Below are positions 42,830 to 50,575 of a stretch of DNA of 64,000 nt, one piece after another; position 1 is the stretch's first letter, and the number at the start of each line of letters is the position of its first letter. This DNA comes from an uncultured Oscillospiraceae bacterium. Its GTDB lineage: Bacteria; Bacillota; Clostridia; Oscillospirales; Oscillospiraceae. The DNA is taken from positions 15,220 to 79,219 of the forward strand of contig CAPGBJ010000069.1 in the NCBI GenBank assembly GCA_948616425.1, written 5' to 3'. A program made the position numbers and the translations under genes. The notes below the pieces were generated by a model. It saw only the letters and a list, made by a program, of their open reading frames with translations. It was not told the origin of the DNA and ran no database searches.

Positions 42830-43309
42830 ATGCAGCAAACTGAAGAAGTATTGTTCGCGACCGAACCCGAGGAGGATAACTACACTGACCAGCCCCCTGA
42901 AATACAGACCACCAAATACCTCATCTTTTCCTCTGACGGTCTGTTGTACGGTATCAAGGCTGATCAGGTGAAGGATATTATCACCGACTACGCCATTACC
43001 TACCTGCCCCAGGTCCCCGGCTATGTGCGGGGCGTGATCAATCTGCGCGGCCAGATTATCCCCATGCTGGATATCCGTCTTCGTCTGGGCAAACCACCCA
43101 AGGACGTCTTCTGCGGAATTGTCGTAGAGGTGGACGGCAATCTGGTCGGCATTCTGGTGGATATGGTGGAAAAGATGGTAGACGTCCCTCTGGCCTCCAT
43201 TCTGCCCGTTCCCACCACGAACAGTCAGGCCACCGTCTCTGGTATGTGTACCCTGCCTGACGGCGACACCATGCTGGAGTTGGACTGTGACCTGCTTCTC
43301 CACGGCTGA
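42830..43309 (+). CDS. cheW: Chemotaxis coupling protein CheW
   Basis: This 159-residue adaptor links receptors to CheA P5. After an acidic N-terminal extension of about 28 residues, the SH3-like double barrel is clear: KYLIFSSDGLLYGIKADQVK, then LPQVPGYVRGVINLRGQIIP and MLDIRLRLG. AAGGGAG precedes the ATG. It follows cheA by 30 bases. The later GILVDMVEKMVDVPLASI segment is typical. Confidence 0.95.
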   Translation: MQQTEEVLFATEPEEDNYTDQPPEIQTTKYLIFSSDGLLYGIKADQVKDIITDYAITYLPQVPGYVRGVINLRGQIIPMLDIRLRLGKPPKDVFCGIVVEVDGNLVGILVDMVEKMVDVPLASILPVPTTNSQATVSGMCTLPDGDTMLELDCDLLLHG

Positions 43310-43350
43310 GTCAGAGCCAAATCACTTTTTCCAAGGGAGGGAACTCTGAG

Positions 43351-44154
43351 ATGATACAGCCCATCTCTGATGAAGATTTTCGCCGGCTGACTACTTTTAT
43401 CAAAAGTCAATATGGCATCACTCTACAGGAAAAGCGGCAGTTGGTCACCAGCCGTCTGTCTTCTCTGCTGTCGGAGCAGGGATATACCGATTTTTCCCAG
43501 TTTGTCACCCAATTGCTGAAGGAGAAAGACCCTCAAAAGATTGAGCAGGTGCTCAACCGCTTGACCACCAATTACACCTTTTTCATGCGGGAGACGGAGC
43601 ATTTCGAGTTTTTTACCAAGGTGATTTTGCCCGAACTGGTACGCAAGTACCAGAAAAAGAAGGTACTTTCCATCTGGAGCGCCGGCTGTTCCAGCGGAGA
43701 GGAACCCTACAACCTGTCTATGTACATCAAAGATTATCTGGGTCCGCAGGCCGGTCAGTGGGACACCCGCATTCTGGCCACCGACATCTCCCAGAAAGCT
43801 CTGGCCACCGCGAAGAAGGGGATCTACGAGGTGCCCGACACAGTGCCCGAGTCCTGGCGCAAACGCTATTTCAAGCGGGTGGAGGGCAGCCGGTACGCCG
43901 TCTCCCCTGAGATACGCAACAATGTGATCTTTCAGACCTTTAATCTGATGGACCCTATCAAATTCCGACTGAAATTTGATGTCATCTTCTGCCGCAACGT
44001 GATGATCTACTTCGACCAGCCCACCAAAGACGCCCTCGTCCGCCGCTTCTATGATGCCACCAACCCTGGCGGCTACCTGATGATCAGCCACTCGGAAAAT
44101 CTAAGTAAAGACACCCCCTACCGTACGGTAGCCCCCTCCACCTTCCAAAAATAA
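43351..44154 (+). CDS. cheR: Chemoreceptor methyltransferase CheR
   Basis: This 267-residue SAM-dependent enzyme methylates receptor glutamates during adaptation. The N-terminal helical domain (about 1-75) contains KSQYGITLQEKRQLVTSRL. The catalytic domain shows NYTFFMRETEHFEFF, the SAM loop SIWSAGCSSGEEPYNLSM, and LKFDVIFCRNVMIYFD. GGAGGGAA precedes the ATG. Its receptor target in the window is the MCP at 14.6 kb, which has no CheR-docking pentapeptide. Confidence 0.96.
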   Translation: MIQPISDEDFRRLTTFIKSQYGITLQEKRQLVTSRLSSLLSEQGYTDFSQFVTQLLKEKDPQKIEQVLNRLTTNYTFFMRETEHFEFFTKVILPELVRKYQKKKVLSIWSAGCSSGEEPYNLSMYIKDYLGPQAGQWDTRILATDISQKALATAKKGIYEVPDTVPESWRKRYFKRVEGSRYAVSPEIRNNVIFQTFNLMDPIKFRLKFDVIFCRNVMIYFDQPTKDALVRRFYDATNPGGYLMISHSENLSKDTPYRTVAPSTFQK

Positions 44155-44219
44155 AGTCCGGGCCGTCCTGGCTGCAACTGGGACACACACGATTGTCCGG
44201 CAAAGGAGAGACCCTGTCT

Positions 44220-45317
44220 ATGCCTATCTGGTCTACAAACTCAAATCGGAAAATTCGTGTCATGGTGGTGGACGACTCGATTCTTGCCCGCACCATGATT
44301 TCAAAAGGACTGTCCGCCTCCCCGCGGATTGAGGTAGTGGCTACCAGCTTCAACGCGCAGGACGCCCGGACCAAGATCGACCAGTTCAAGCCCGACGTTA
44401 TGACGCTGGACGTGGAGATGCCTGGCATGAACGGGATTGACTTTCTGAAGCAGCTGCTGCCTGTCTGTCCCCTGCCCGTTATCCTGGTATCCTCTCTGAA
44501 TCTGCGGGTGTTTGACGCGCTGTCCGCCGGTGCGGTGGACTTTGTGCGCAAGCCGGAGCCTGGACAGAACGACGCCTTCCTCGCCTCCCTGATTCAAAAA
44601 GTAGTGGCCGCTGCCGGGGCCCAAGTGCGCCCTCGGCCTGCCGTACCGACGCCCGCAGCCCCCGTCAAGGGCGGTCCTGTACGCCTGCCCACCACGGGAA
44701 ACACCCTGCCCACCCCCCCGCTGCTGGGTAACCGGCCCTCTCTGGACAATGTGATCATTGCACTGGGCGCCTCCACCGGCGGCACAGAAGCCACTCTGGA
44801 GGTCATGAAGCGGCTGCCCGCCGACATTCCCGGAATGCTCATCGTGCAGCACATGCCTGTGGGCTTCACCCAGATGTATGCCGAACGGCTCAACCGCCTG
44901 TGTCACATGGAGGTGCGGGAGGCCAAGAGCGGCGACGAGATCCGCCGCGGCCTGGCCCTTCTGGCTCCAGCTGATTTTCAGATGCGGGTGGTACGCATTG
45001 GGAGCAAGTACACCGTCTCCTGTCTGCCCGGCGAAAAGGTCAGCGGACACCGCCCGTCGGTAGACGCCATGTTCCTCTCCGTAGCGGAGCAGGCCAAGTG
45101 TAAAACTGTAGGTATTATTATGACTGGTATGGGCCGTGACGGCGCTGACGGACTGTTGCAGATGCGTAAAGCCGGAGCCTACACCATTGGTCAGGACAAG
45201 GAGTCCTGCGTGGTCTATGGGATGCCTATGGAGGCCTACAACATCGGAGCTGTCCAGATCCAGGGGTCCTGCGAGGATATCGCAGGCATTCTGCTCAGGC
45301 AGCTGCAAAAGTGGTAA
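44220..45317 (+). CDS. cheB: Receptor methylesterase/deamidase CheB
   Basis: This 365-residue enzyme opposes CheR. The receiver domain shows VMVVDDS and the phospho-acceptor Asp64 in PDVMTLDVEMPGMNG. A Pro-rich linker (about 135-175) precedes the esterase domain. Its catalytic triad is Ser in IALGASTGGTEA, His in IVQHMPVGFT and Asp in MTGMGRDGADG. Start chosen at 44220 (AAAGGAGAG upstream); 44193 is an in-frame alternative without a ribosome site. It is last in the operon, ahead of tandem hairpins. Confidence 0.96.
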   Translation: MPIWSTNSNRKIRVMVVDDSILARTMISKGLSASPRIEVVATSFNAQDARTKIDQFKPDVMTLDVEMPGMNGIDFLKQLLPVCPLPVILVSSLNLRVFDALSAGAVDFVRKPEPGQNDAFLASLIQKVVAAAGAQVRPRPAVPTPAAPVKGGPVRLPTTGNTLPTPPLLGNRPSLDNVIIALGASTGGTEATLEVMKRLPADIPGMLIVQHMPVGFTQMYAERLNRLCHMEVREAKSGDEIRRGLALLAPADFQMRVVRIGSKYTVSCLPGEKVSGHRPSVDAMFLSVAEQAKCKTVGIIMTGMGRDGADGLLQMRKAGAYTIGQDKESCVVYGMPMEAYNIGAVQIQGSCEDIAGILLRQLQKW

Positions 45318-45361
45318 AGCCCAGCGCCGAAACGCCTTTTCCTACATGTCAATCCAGCAAA

Positions 45362-45386
45362 GAGGCAAGGACTTTGTCCTTGCCTC
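45362..45386. repeat. Palindrome of the GGCAAGG/CCTTGCC family
   Basis: GAGGCAAGGAC and GTCCTTGCCTC form a perfect 11-bp stem with a 3-base loop. It is the third copy of this core in the window. Confidence 0.65.
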
Positions 45387-45393
45387 CAACAAA

Positions 45394-45426
45394 ACAGCGA
45401 TGGGAAATCACCCATCGCTGTCCTTT
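45394..45426. terminator. Bidirectional terminator between cheB and the Gls24-type gene
   Basis: ACAGCGATGGG and CCCATCGCTGT form an 11-bp stem with short T tracts on both strands. Confidence 0.75.
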
Positions 45427-45776
45427 TACTGTTCCTTCTGGGGAAACACAATGCCGCCCACGCTCACATTGACAGCGGCAACCTCCAGCCCGCTCATGGA
45501 CTCAATGGCGTTTTTCACTGCCTCCTGAACCGCCCGGCCCATCTCAGGGATGGTGTGGCCGTAAAGCATGAGGACAGACATGGCAACAACCACCTTTTCT
45601 TCCTCCAGCTTGATGTGGACGCCCTTTGCCGCATTTTTTTTGCTCGGATTCGCCAAACTGCTGACACCCTCCACCTCCAAAGCGGCGGCGGCGGAGATGG
45701 CCGCCAAAACCTCCTCGGAAATATGGATATTGCCCAACTCGTCAGAGCGGGAGACGTAATCCTTGCTGTCGCTCAT
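45426..45776 (-). CDS. Asp23/Gls24-family envelope stress protein
   Basis: This 116-residue cytoplasmic protein has the Gls24/Asp23 pattern: GNIHISEEVLAAISAAAALE, then VEGVSSLANPS, KGVHIKLEEEKVVVAMSVLM and a C-terminal AVQEAVKNAIESMSGLEVAA, ending NVSVGGIVFP. In staphylococci Asp23 is a membrane-tethered alkaline-shock protein; in Clostridia the family is common near nusB and accC. Here it is alone. ATG 45776 has AGGAG upstream. Confidence 0.9.
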   Translation of the reverse strand: MSDSKDYVSRSDELGNIHISEEVLAAISAAAALEVEGVSSLANPSKKNAAKGVHIKLEEEKVVVAMSVLMLYGHTIPEMGRAVQEAVKNAIESMSGLEVAAVNVSVGGIVFPQKEQ

Positions 45777-45982
45777 ATGACACCACTCCTGTTCCAATTT
45801 CATAGATGATTGTCTTTATTTTACCACACTTTTTCCCGTTTGACAACCGCGCGAAGGAAAAACTTTATCCCTTTTCTTCCGTTGAAAAGATATGGTTCTT
45901 CCCGCCGGAATATGAGAAAAATGCGGTGGGTATCCCAGCTGTCCCCTCCCGCATAGAATAACAGGAGAGGGGGCACAGTCAA

Positions 45983-46546
45983 ATGGAAGAACAGCTTACC
46001 ATGCGGGGCGGAGGCACCCTCACTCTGCGGCGCGACGGTCTAAGGGTACATATGCAGGCGGAGCGCCCCTCAGACGGGCGCGGGCTATACAAGGTGTGGC
46101 TCCACGGCGACCAGGGGGGTAAGCTGCTGCTGGGCACGCTGGCGCCGGAGGGGGGACAGCTCAGGCTGCGCCGCACTGTGTCCATTGAGGCGCTGGAGCG
46201 GGCCGGCTGCTGGCCTCAATTCTGGGTTGAGGCGCCCCTAGCCTTTCCCTTCACCGGAATGAAACAGGGAAAATGGTACTGTGAACAGCATCCAGATCGG
46301 CTGGTAGCCGATCCCATACTGCGGGAACAGCTCAGATGCTCTATGCTGTGTCAGCGAGATCAGGACGGCTTTTCTCTGGCCGCCCCGTTTCGCCCTGACA
46401 GGCCGGTTATGCTGTCCGCCCTGATCTGCCTGGCCCGGGTGGAGTGCTGGGAGGGGCGTCCCCACCTGATATGGGCCTTCGACCAGAATGGACATCCAAA
46501 AATCCCGCATAAACCGGGCCAGACCGGACAGACTAACTGCCAGTAA
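45983..46546 (+). CDS. Conserved-looking hypothetical protein (187 aa)
   Basis: I do not recognise a family. It has no signal peptide or membrane segment. The N-terminal half is rich in beta strands and glycine (GGGTLTLRRDGLRVHMQ, LYKVWLHGDQGGKLLLGTLA) and also has TVSIEALERAGCWPQF. The second half has two Cys (CSMLCQ) and Trp-rich strands (GRPHLIWAFDQNGHP). AGGAGAGGGGGC lies upstream of the ATG. It sits just upstream of two spore-coat-like genes on the same strand, so a sporulation link is possible but unproven. Confidence 0.65.
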   Translation: MEEQLTMRGGGTLTLRRDGLRVHMQAERPSDGRGLYKVWLHGDQGGKLLLGTLAPEGGQLRLRRTVSIEALERAGCWPQFWVEAPLAFPFTGMKQGKWYCEQHPDRLVADPILREQLRCSMLCQRDQDGFSLAAPFRPDRPVMLSALICLARVECWEGRPHLIWAFDQNGHPKIPHKPGQTGQTNCQ

Positions 46547-46579
46547 CGGGGTTCTCCCGCTTGGAAAGGAGGCATTCTT

Positions 46580-46765
46580 ATGCCTAATCTGACAACTAAG
46601 GAGCTCACTGCCCTGTCCGACCAACTGGACTTTGAACGGGTGCTCCACTGCAAGTATCTGTCCGCTGTACAGGAATGTCAGGATCAGGAGTTGAAAAGCA
46701 AGTTTCAGTCCTGCGCCAGCCAGCATCTGCAAAACTACAACACCCTGCTGACCCATCTGCGTTAA
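46580..46765 (+). CDS. Small helical protein, possibly spore-coat associated
   Basis: This 61-residue protein appears all-helical (LTALSDQLDFERVLHCKYLS, CASQHLQNYNTLLTHL). The pattern of a short ferritin-like helical hairpin and its position 16 bases ahead of a CotF-type gene suggest a coat-associated protein. AAAGGAGG precedes the ATG. Confidence 0.6.
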   Translation: MPNLTTKELTALSDQLDFERVLHCKYLSAVQECQDQELKSKFQSCASQHLQNYNTLLTHLR

Positions 46766-46781
46766 CAAAGGAGGAATTTTT

Positions 46782-47042
46782 ATGAATGACCAGGAGAGAA
46801 TTACCGATTTTCTGTGCAGCGAAAAGAAGATGAGCGCCAATTATGACTCCTTTGCCTCAGAGTGTGTCAATCTGTCTCTGCGGGACGATTTTTTAAACAT
46901 TTTTCAGCAGAGTCACCAGACCCAGACCGACCTGTTCAAGCTGGCCCAGTCCAAGGGCTGGTATCAGGTGGAACAGGCCCCGCAGAACAAGGTGAGCCAG
47001 GCCTATACCAAATTTTCCAACCAGCAGCCCACGGCGTCATAA
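46782..47042 (+). CDS. CotF-family spore-coat-like protein
   Basis: This 86-residue helical protein matches the C-terminal domain of CotF-type coat proteins. ITDFLCSEKKMSANYDSFAS, then ECVNLSLRDDFLNIFQQSHQ and LFKLAQSKGWYQVEQAP correspond to the family's seek-and-bundle pattern ending in K-G-W-Y. It lacks a signal, as usual for coat proteins assembled from the mother cell. AAAGGAGG precedes the ATG. It probably forms a unit with the 61-residue gene. Confidence 0.75.
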   Translation: MNDQERITDFLCSEKKMSANYDSFASECVNLSLRDDFLNIFQQSHQTQTDLFKLAQSKGWYQVEQAPQNKVSQAYTKFSNQQPTAS

Positions 47043-47175
47043 ACACACAGATATCATCTGATTTCAAAGTCATCAGGACCTGTTCCAAGTATCTCCCATA
47101 TTTCTGTAAAATTGTCTTTGTGCGGCAGCAAAACCGCCTGCTGCTGCCTCCACCCGCAACGCCCGAGCCGGCGTG

Positions 47176-47216
47176 AGAAAGCTCCGCCCCGATCACCGGG
47201 GCGGAGCTCTTTCCTT
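47176..47216. terminator. Bidirectional terminator between the CotF-like and ACT genes
   Basis: GAAAGCTCCGCCCC and GGGGCGGAGCTCTTTC form a strong stem; a TTTCCTTT tract follows on the plus strand. It also ends the T-box-led minus-strand unit. Confidence 0.7.
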
Positions 47217-47650
47217 TATAGCTTCTCCATCTCTTCCTGTTGGACCACTTGAATTCCCCGGGCAGCCAGGGCCGCGGCTGCGGCACTTTCATCCGCCACC
47301 CGGAAAATCATATAGGCATGTTCTGTATCCTTTCCCCCTAGGAAGGCGTACATATACTCCACATTCACCTTGGCATCGGTAAGAATCTGAAGCACCTTGT
47401 TCAGCCCGCCAGGCACATCGGGGATGGCTACCCCCAGTACCGGCGTGATGTTATTGACAAAGCCGGCCTCCTTCAGGACGGTGGCAGTCTTATACACATC
47501 GTCCACAATTACCCGGGCAATACCAAAGTCGCTGGTCTCAGCCAGGGAGAGGGCCCGCATGTCGATTTTATGCTGGGCCAGCACCCCGGTCATGGCGTAC
47601 AGAGAACCTGGCTTATTCTCCAAAAAGACGGAAATCTGCTTGATGCTCAC
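47216..47650 (-). CDS. Tandem ACT-domain protein
   Basis: This 144-residue protein consists of two ACT domains: SIKQISVFLENKPGSLYAMT at the start and ITPVLGVAIPDVPGGLNKVL for the second. ACT domains bind amino acids. Stand-alone tandem-ACT proteins of this kind often lie beside phenylacetate-CoA ligase and iorAB genes, as here. An amino-acid-sensing regulatory role (for example for Phe or Tyr) is inferred. A GTG start at 47650 is used, with TAGGAGG upstream. It is the last gene of the unit. Confidence 0.88.
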   Translation of the reverse strand: MSIKQISVFLENKPGSLYAMTGVLAQHKIDMRALSLAETSDFGIARVIVDDVYKTATVLKEAGFVNNITPVLGVAIPDVPGGLNKVLQILTDAKVNVEYMYAFLGGKDTEHAYMIFRVADESAAAAALAARGIQVVQQEEMEKL

Positions 47651-47773
47651 AGTGGTTTCCTCCTAACGATATTATTGGTTTCCTGGCAGGGCGAGGCAGC
47701 CCCGGCCTACCCTCAAAACTGGAACGCAACCTGTGCAGGCGGGCCGCCGAGAGATCCACCCCTACACACCGCT

Positions 47774-49075
47774 TCAAATCTTCCGTTTGTCGATGACGCG
47801 CACGGCCTTCCCCTCGCTTCGGACGATGGTCTTGGGGGCGACGAGGGTGACCTTGGCGGCCAGGCCCAGCATGGACCGCAGGCCGTCCACCAGCTCCTTC
47901 TGCCGCTTGGCTATCTCGCCCATGTTGTCGGTGAACATCTCGGGGGTCATCTCCACCTGGACATCCAGGGTATCGGTGGATTTCACCCGGTCCACAATAA
48001 TCTGGTAGTTGGCGGGGTAACCGTGGTTGAGCAAAACTGTCTCGATCTGGGAGGGGAAGACGTTGACCCCCCGGATAATCAGCATATCGTCCGACCGGCC
48101 CATGGGCTTGCACATCTTCACATGGGTGCGGCCGCAGGAGCACTTCTCCCGGGTGAGCATACAGATATCCCGGGTGCGGTAGCGCAACAGAGGGAAGGCC
48201 TCTTTGGTGATGGAGGTGAACACCAACTCCCCCTTGCTGCCCTCGGGGAGCACCTCGCCGGTGTCCGGGTCGATAATTTCGGCAATGAAGTGGTCCTCGT
48301 TGATGTGCATCCCGGTCTGAGCGGAACACTCGAAGGAGACGCCAGGGCCGGACAGCTCCGTCAGGCCGTATATATCGTACGCTTTAATACCCAGCGTATT
48401 CTGGATGTCCTGGCGCATCTCCTCCGACCAGGCCTCGGCGCCAAAGATCCCCGCCTTCAGAGGAATCTGGTCAGGGGTGAGGCCCATCTCCTTCATAGTC
48501 TCAGCGATGTAGGCGGCATAGGAGGGAGTGCAGCACAGGATGGTGGCGTTCAGATCCCGGATGAACATGATCTGCCGCTCGGTATTGCCCGAGGAAGTGG
48601 GGATGGTGAGGCAGCCCACCTTGTGGGAGCCTCCGTTCAGGCCGGGCCCGCCGGTGAACAGGCCGTAGCCGTAGGACACCTGACACACATCCTCATCGGT
48701 ACCGCCAGCAGCCATGATGGCCCGGGCGCAGCATTCCTCCCACAGGTCGATATCGTGTTGGGTGTAGAAGGCCACCACTCTCTTGCCTGTGGTGCCCGAG
48801 GTGGACTGGATACGCACACAGTCCTTCAGCGGCTTGGCTACCAGCCCGTAGGGGTAGGCCTCCCGCAAGTCAGCTTTGGTGATAAAGGGCAGCTTGTGCA
48901 GATCGTCGCTGGACTGGATGTCGTCAGGGGTGAGGCCCTTCTCCTCCATCTTTTTGCGGTAGTAGGGCACATTGTCCCAGACGTGGCGTACCTGCTTCAC
49001 AAGTCGCTCGTCCTGCCAGGCCTTGATTTGCTCCCGGGACGCGCACTCGATCTCGGGCTGGTAGTATCTTTCCAT
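47774..49075 (-). CDS. paaK: Phenylacetate-CoA ligase (aryl-acid:CoA ligase, AMP-forming)
   Basis: This 433-residue adenylate-forming enzyme activates aryl acetates with ATP and CoA. Motifs are RIQSTSGTTGKRVVAFY, the P-loop; GAEAWSEEMRQDIQNTLG; YDIYGLTELSGPGVSFEC; and YRTRDICMLTREKCSCGRTH with RSDDMLIIRGVNVFPSQIE at the C-terminal hinge. The start at 49075 (MERYYQPEIE) has AAAGGA upstream. The pairing with iorAB and ACT genes recurs in anaerobes. Whether it runs toward aryl-CoA for amino-acid synthesis or conserves energy from aryl-CoA is discussed in the findings. Confidence 0.9.
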   Translation of the reverse strand: MERYYQPEIECASREQIKAWQDERLVKQVRHVWDNVPYYRKKMEEKGLTPDDIQSSDDLHKLPFITKADLREAYPYGLVAKPLKDCVRIQSTSGTTGKRVVAFYTQHDIDLWEECCARAIMAAGGTDEDVCQVSYGYGLFTGGPGLNGGSHKVGCLTIPTSSGNTERQIMFIRDLNATILCCTPSYAAYIAETMKEMGLTPDQIPLKAGIFGAEAWSEEMRQDIQNTLGIKAYDIYGLTELSGPGVSFECSAQTGMHINEDHFIAEIIDPDTGEVLPEGSKGELVFTSITKEAFPLLRYRTRDICMLTREKCSCGRTHVKMCKPMGRSDDMLIIRGVNVFPSQIETVLLNHGYPANYQIIVDRVKSTDTLDVQVEMTPEMFTDNMGEIAKRQKELVDGLRSMLGLAAKVTLVAPKTIVRSEGKAVRVIDKRKI

Positions 49076-49108
49076 TGGAACCATTCCTTTCGGGTTGTAT
49101 GTCTTATG

Positions 49109-49136
49109 TTCTTTTCTTTTGGAAAAGAAAAGAACC
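49109..49136. repeat. Perfect AT-rich inverted repeat upstream of the paaK-like gene
   Basis: GTTCTTTTCTTTT and AAAAGAAAAGAAC pair perfectly over 13 bp around GG. It lies between the 124-residue gene and the ligase gene. Confidence 0.7.
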
Positions 49137-49168
49137 AAAAGAAAACCAAACGAAAAACTGCTTTTTTC

Positions 49169-49543
49169 TTACTTCGCCAGGAGGCGGCCCCGGTTCATGG
49201 CAACCTTGTTCTTGCCGCCAAAATCCATGTCAAAAATGATGGTCACCGTCACTGGCGGCTCGGGCAGCAGGTCGAATACCCGCTCGGACTCCCAGTCGGC
49301 CAGCTCCGCGAAGTTCTCCTTTGCAAAGCCGTCATAAGTGGAGCCGTCCGCCCCCATGTCCATGTTGATCCGGGCCTCGTAACCCTTGTCCCCCCGGGTA
49401 ATGGAGATGGCGTATTTGGCGGAGTTCACATACTCACTGGGCAGATTCTCCTTAAAAAACTGCTTCAGCGCCTGGGCGTTCGCGTCGTTGGCCTCCTCCA
49501 CTTTCTTGGCGCCGCCGCCAAAGAGGTTAGAAAAAAGTCCCAT
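49169..49543 (-). CDS. Hypothetical protein (124 aa)
   Basis: I do not recognise a family. The start MGLFSNLFGGGAKKVEEAND resembles short membrane-surface helices seen in many small proteins. The rest is beta-rich (YAISITRGDKGYEARINMDM) and acidic, with TVTIIFDMDFGG near the end. There is no signal peptide. Start chosen at 49543, with AAGGAAGG upstream. It lies between iorB and the ligase gene on the same strand, so it is probably co-transcribed. No function is proposed. Confidence 0.65.
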   Translation of the reverse strand: MGLFSNLFGGGAKKVEEANDANAQALKQFFKENLPSEYVNSAKYAISITRGDKGYEARINMDMGADGSTYDGFAKENFAELADWESERVFDLLPEPPVTVTIIFDMDFGGKNKVAMNRGRLLAK

Positions 49544-49634
49544 CGTGCATCCTTCCTTTCCATATTTTAAAAATCTATAGGGTTGCTTCAAAAGCCTCCT
49601 TCTCCCCGCAAGGGGGCGGGACGAAAGCTCGAGC

Positions 49635-49997
49635 CTACCCCATATGTTCGTCCATGTAACTGGCCACGTCAGACCAGCCGGATACAGAAATGTCCGGGTC
49701 CTCGCCCTGGTCGGTGTCCACCTCGCCGTTGTACTCCTGATAGACCCGCATACACAGGCCGTTCTGGACGAAGATAAATTCCGCGTTCATGTCCTCGTCG
49801 TAGTAGGCGTAGATCAACTCGTTCTCTCCGGCCAGCTCCAGCCAGGAGGACACCTCCCAGCCGAACAGCTGTGTGCCCGAGAAGTCCTCGGCCAGCACCC
49901 AGTCCCCCTTTTGGAAAAACTCCATGTCCTTGTATCCCTCAAACCGGGCTCTCACCTGTTCAAGAGGCGCCTTTATCATCACTTTACAGGCAAACAT
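49635..49997 (-). CDS. Hypothetical protein (120 aa) behind iorB
   Basis: This protein has no signal peptide and no recognised family. It is Trp/Tyr/Asp-rich and acidic: RFEGYKDMEFFQKGDWVLAE, FGWEVSSWLELAGENELIYA and GWSDVASYMDEHMG. The ATG at 49997 follows the iorB stop (50000) directly, with AGAAGG upstream, so translation is probably coupled. Its position inside the ior unit suggests a linked role, but nothing in the sequence states it. Confidence 0.7.
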   Translation of the reverse strand: MFACKVMIKAPLEQVRARFEGYKDMEFFQKGDWVLAEDFSGTQLFGWEVSSWLELAGENELIYAYYDEDMNAEFIFVQNGLCMRVYQEYNGEVDTDQGEDPDISVSGWSDVASYMDEHMG

Positions 49998-49999
49998 CG

Positions 50000-50572
50000 T
50001 TACGCCTTCTTCCCCAATTCAAAGGCCTTTTTGTTCAGCTCCAGGAACTTGGGGGGCACCATGGCCTCCAGTGACTTCTGCCAGGCCTCGTCGGGCAGGT
50101 CGAAGTAGTGGGACAGCCTTCCCATGAGGACGATATTCACCGCCTTGGCCGACCCGGCCTCCTCGGCCAGCTTGAGACAGTCCAGCGCGTCCACCTTGGC
50201 CCCGGCGGAGCGCATCTTCTCCACCAGGTCCTCCGGGTAGGAGGCCGCACCGGTGATGACGGGCATGGGGTCGATCTGCTGGGTGGATGTGACGATCTGG
50301 CCGTCTGGCTTCAGGTAGCTCAGCCACCGGGCGGCCTCCAGCAGTTCAAAGGAGACGATGTAGTCCGCCTCCCCCTTGTCGATCACAGGGGAATCCACCC
50401 GGTCACCGTAGCGCACATAGGTGACCACCGATCCGCCCCGCTGGGACATGCCGTGGACCTCGGACACCTTCACGTCAAACCCCTGCTCCATCAGCAGGTG
50501 GCCCAGCAACTTGGAGGCCAGGAGGGAGCCCTGCCCTCCCACGCCCACGATCATGATATTTTTGGTTTCCAT
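50000..50572 (-). CDS. iorB: Indolepyruvate:ferredoxin oxidoreductase beta subunit
   Basis: This 190-residue gamma/beta-type subunit of 2-oxoacid:ferredoxin oxidoreductases opens NIMIVGVGGQGSLLASKLLG, the conserved VGGQG motif. SEVHGMSQRGGSVVTYVRYG is the second family signature. It partners IorA to interconvert arylpyruvates with aryl-acetyl-CoA, CO2 and reduced ferredoxin. It follows iorA by 3 bases. Confidence 0.95.
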   Translation of the reverse strand: METKNIMIVGVGGQGSLLASKLLGHLLMEQGFDVKVSEVHGMSQRGGSVVTYVRYGDRVDSPVIDKGEADYIVSFELLEAARWLSYLKPDGQIVTSTQQIDPMPVITGAASYPEDLVEKMRSAGAKVDALDCLKLAEEAGSAKAVNIVLMGRLSHYFDLPDEAWQKSLEAMVPPKFLELNKKAFELGKKA

Positions 50573-50575
50573 TGT

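Noticed and set aside
40628..43303. 891-codon minus-strand frame opposite cheA and cheW
   Set aside because: It mirrors two unmistakable chemotaxis genes and has no ribosome site or domain.
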